From contig CM074759.1 of assembly GCA_037355855.1 (NCBI GenBank), forward strand, positions 2,914,001-2,978,000: a stretch of DNA of 64,000 nt, in the 5' to 3' direction. Source of the stretch: Pseudo-nitzschia pungens (Eukaryota > Bacillariophyta > Bacillariophyceae > Bacillariales > Bacillariaceae). How positions within the stretch are numbered: position 1 is the first letter of the stretch; each line of letters opens with the position of its first letter. The translations under genes and the position numbers were made by a program. Under the pieces are notes generated by a model. It did no database searches. It worked only from the letters and a program-made list of their open reading frames with translations, and was not told the origin of the DNA. This document shows, piece by piece, positions 63,518 to 64,000 of the stretch.

Positions 63518-64000
63518 TCAGTTGTGGGATCCCTTCTTCTTGAAGGTTTTTCTGTACTTCCTTCTGTACTCCCTTAGGTCCTGCTCGCCGATGGAGATAG
63601 ATATCGTCGTCAGAGACCCTGGTTTCTGCTTGGGTGGTTGCCAGTACATAGGAATACTCATGGTTGGAGAGTTTCCTTCCCCAGTGGGGTTTGGAGTTTT
63701 GCTCACTGCCTGAGGCTTCTTTTGCCACAAAATGCTCCTTGAGCAGGTTGATGGTTTCCCGGTCAAACTTTCCCTTCTTGGAGGGGCCACCGGTGAGTTT
63801 CCAGCACTTGCCAGCGTGGGTCTTGCCACAGATTTTGCATAGTTGCTTGTTGTTGTCCATTGGGCGCTTCTTTTTGCCAGGAGACTTTCCGTTTCCTCCC
63901 CCAGAAGTGGCCTTGGCACTCTTCTTGGCGCCACCATTCTGTTTTTCCAGTTTGGTGATGCGCTTTTGTAGTTCCTCCTCCTTTCGGATGGTAGGTTCCA
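63518..64000 (-). pseudogene. Gy-B4 gag, C-terminal part (frameshifted)
   Basis: Contains the knuckle CKICGKTHAGKC (about 63810-63845) and the conserved tail RKYRKTFKKKGSHN ending at TGA 63518-63520. A frameshift near 63597 separates the two. The N-terminal half is outside the window. Confidence 0.83.

Larger units (their letters stand above)
60029..64000 (-). mobile_element. Ty3/gypsy retrotransposon Gy-B4, 5' part outside window
   Basis: Minus-strand Gy-B copy with its 3' LTR at 60029-60208, all of pol and the C-terminal part of gag; the rest runs past 64000. It is more diverged from Gy-B1/B2 than those are from each other and shares marker changes with Gy-B3. CTACC at 60024-60028 should reappear beyond its 5' LTR. 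Confidence 0.92.

Noticed and set aside
1..64000. tRNA or rRNA genes
   Set aside because: No cloverleaf with conserved arms or rRNA core sequence was recognised by eye on either strand; a covariance-model scan would be needed to exclude a diverged tRNA.

Overview
The window looks like nuclear DNA of a stramenopile alga, most likely a diatom with a transposon-inflated genome. The support is short spliceosomal introns in host genes, a thioredoxin-domain protein with what looks like a three-part thylakoid-lumen targeting leader, a Grp170-type ER chaperone, and Ty3/gypsy, LINE and piggyBac elements in dense nests. The species cannot be named from the sequence. No rRNA, tRNA or bacterial operon structure was recognised.

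Positions 1-46614 are essentially one old plus-strand Ty3/gypsy element (called Gy-B3 here) and everything that later jumped into it. Its 3' LTR is at 46430-46614 and its 5' half lies left of the window. Nested in it are: Gy-A1 (minus, up to 22405), itself split by a tandem LINE pair (1-7519) and by Gy-B1 (8711-19796, minus), with Gy-B2 (11086-16918, plus) inside Gy-B1; P1 (23337-29389), a 6-kb inverted-repeat DNA transposon encoding a SAP-domain piggyBac transposase; Gy-A2 (29895-43047), carrying Gy-A3 (32292-37878) and a LINE-tailed non-autonomous insert (38020-39907); and Gy-A4 (43767-46300), a pol-less derivative. Most joints are confirmed by 5-bp target duplications (GATAT, AAGAT, GAGGT, CCCTA, AATGG) and one 18-bp LINE-type duplication. 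Names Gy-A, Gy-B, P1 and P2 are local labels.

Positions 46954-51134 hold P2, a transposase-less relative of P1 with the same termini and the same inverted minisatellites. Positions 52168-57728 are a compact host gene island: proteasome subunit alpha-2 (plus, one intron), a standalone VKOR/LTO1-type thioredoxin-domain protein (minus), and a Grp170/HYOU1-like Hsp70 chaperone (plus, two introns). From 57729 to 60028 there is decayed low-complexity sequence. From 60029 to the window end lies another minus-strand Gy-B element (Gy-B4) that continues outside.

The most unusual signals are three. First, the P1/P2 transposons have about 0.5-kb inverted termini and a 1.1-kb near-perfect palindrome built of inverted minisatellites. 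Second, both gypsy families carry a perfect 12- or 14-nt palindrome flush against the 5' LTR where a tRNA primer site is expected. Third, both families separate gag from pol by one in-frame stop codon. Gy-A3 is the only element here with gag and pol both intact and near-identical LTRs.
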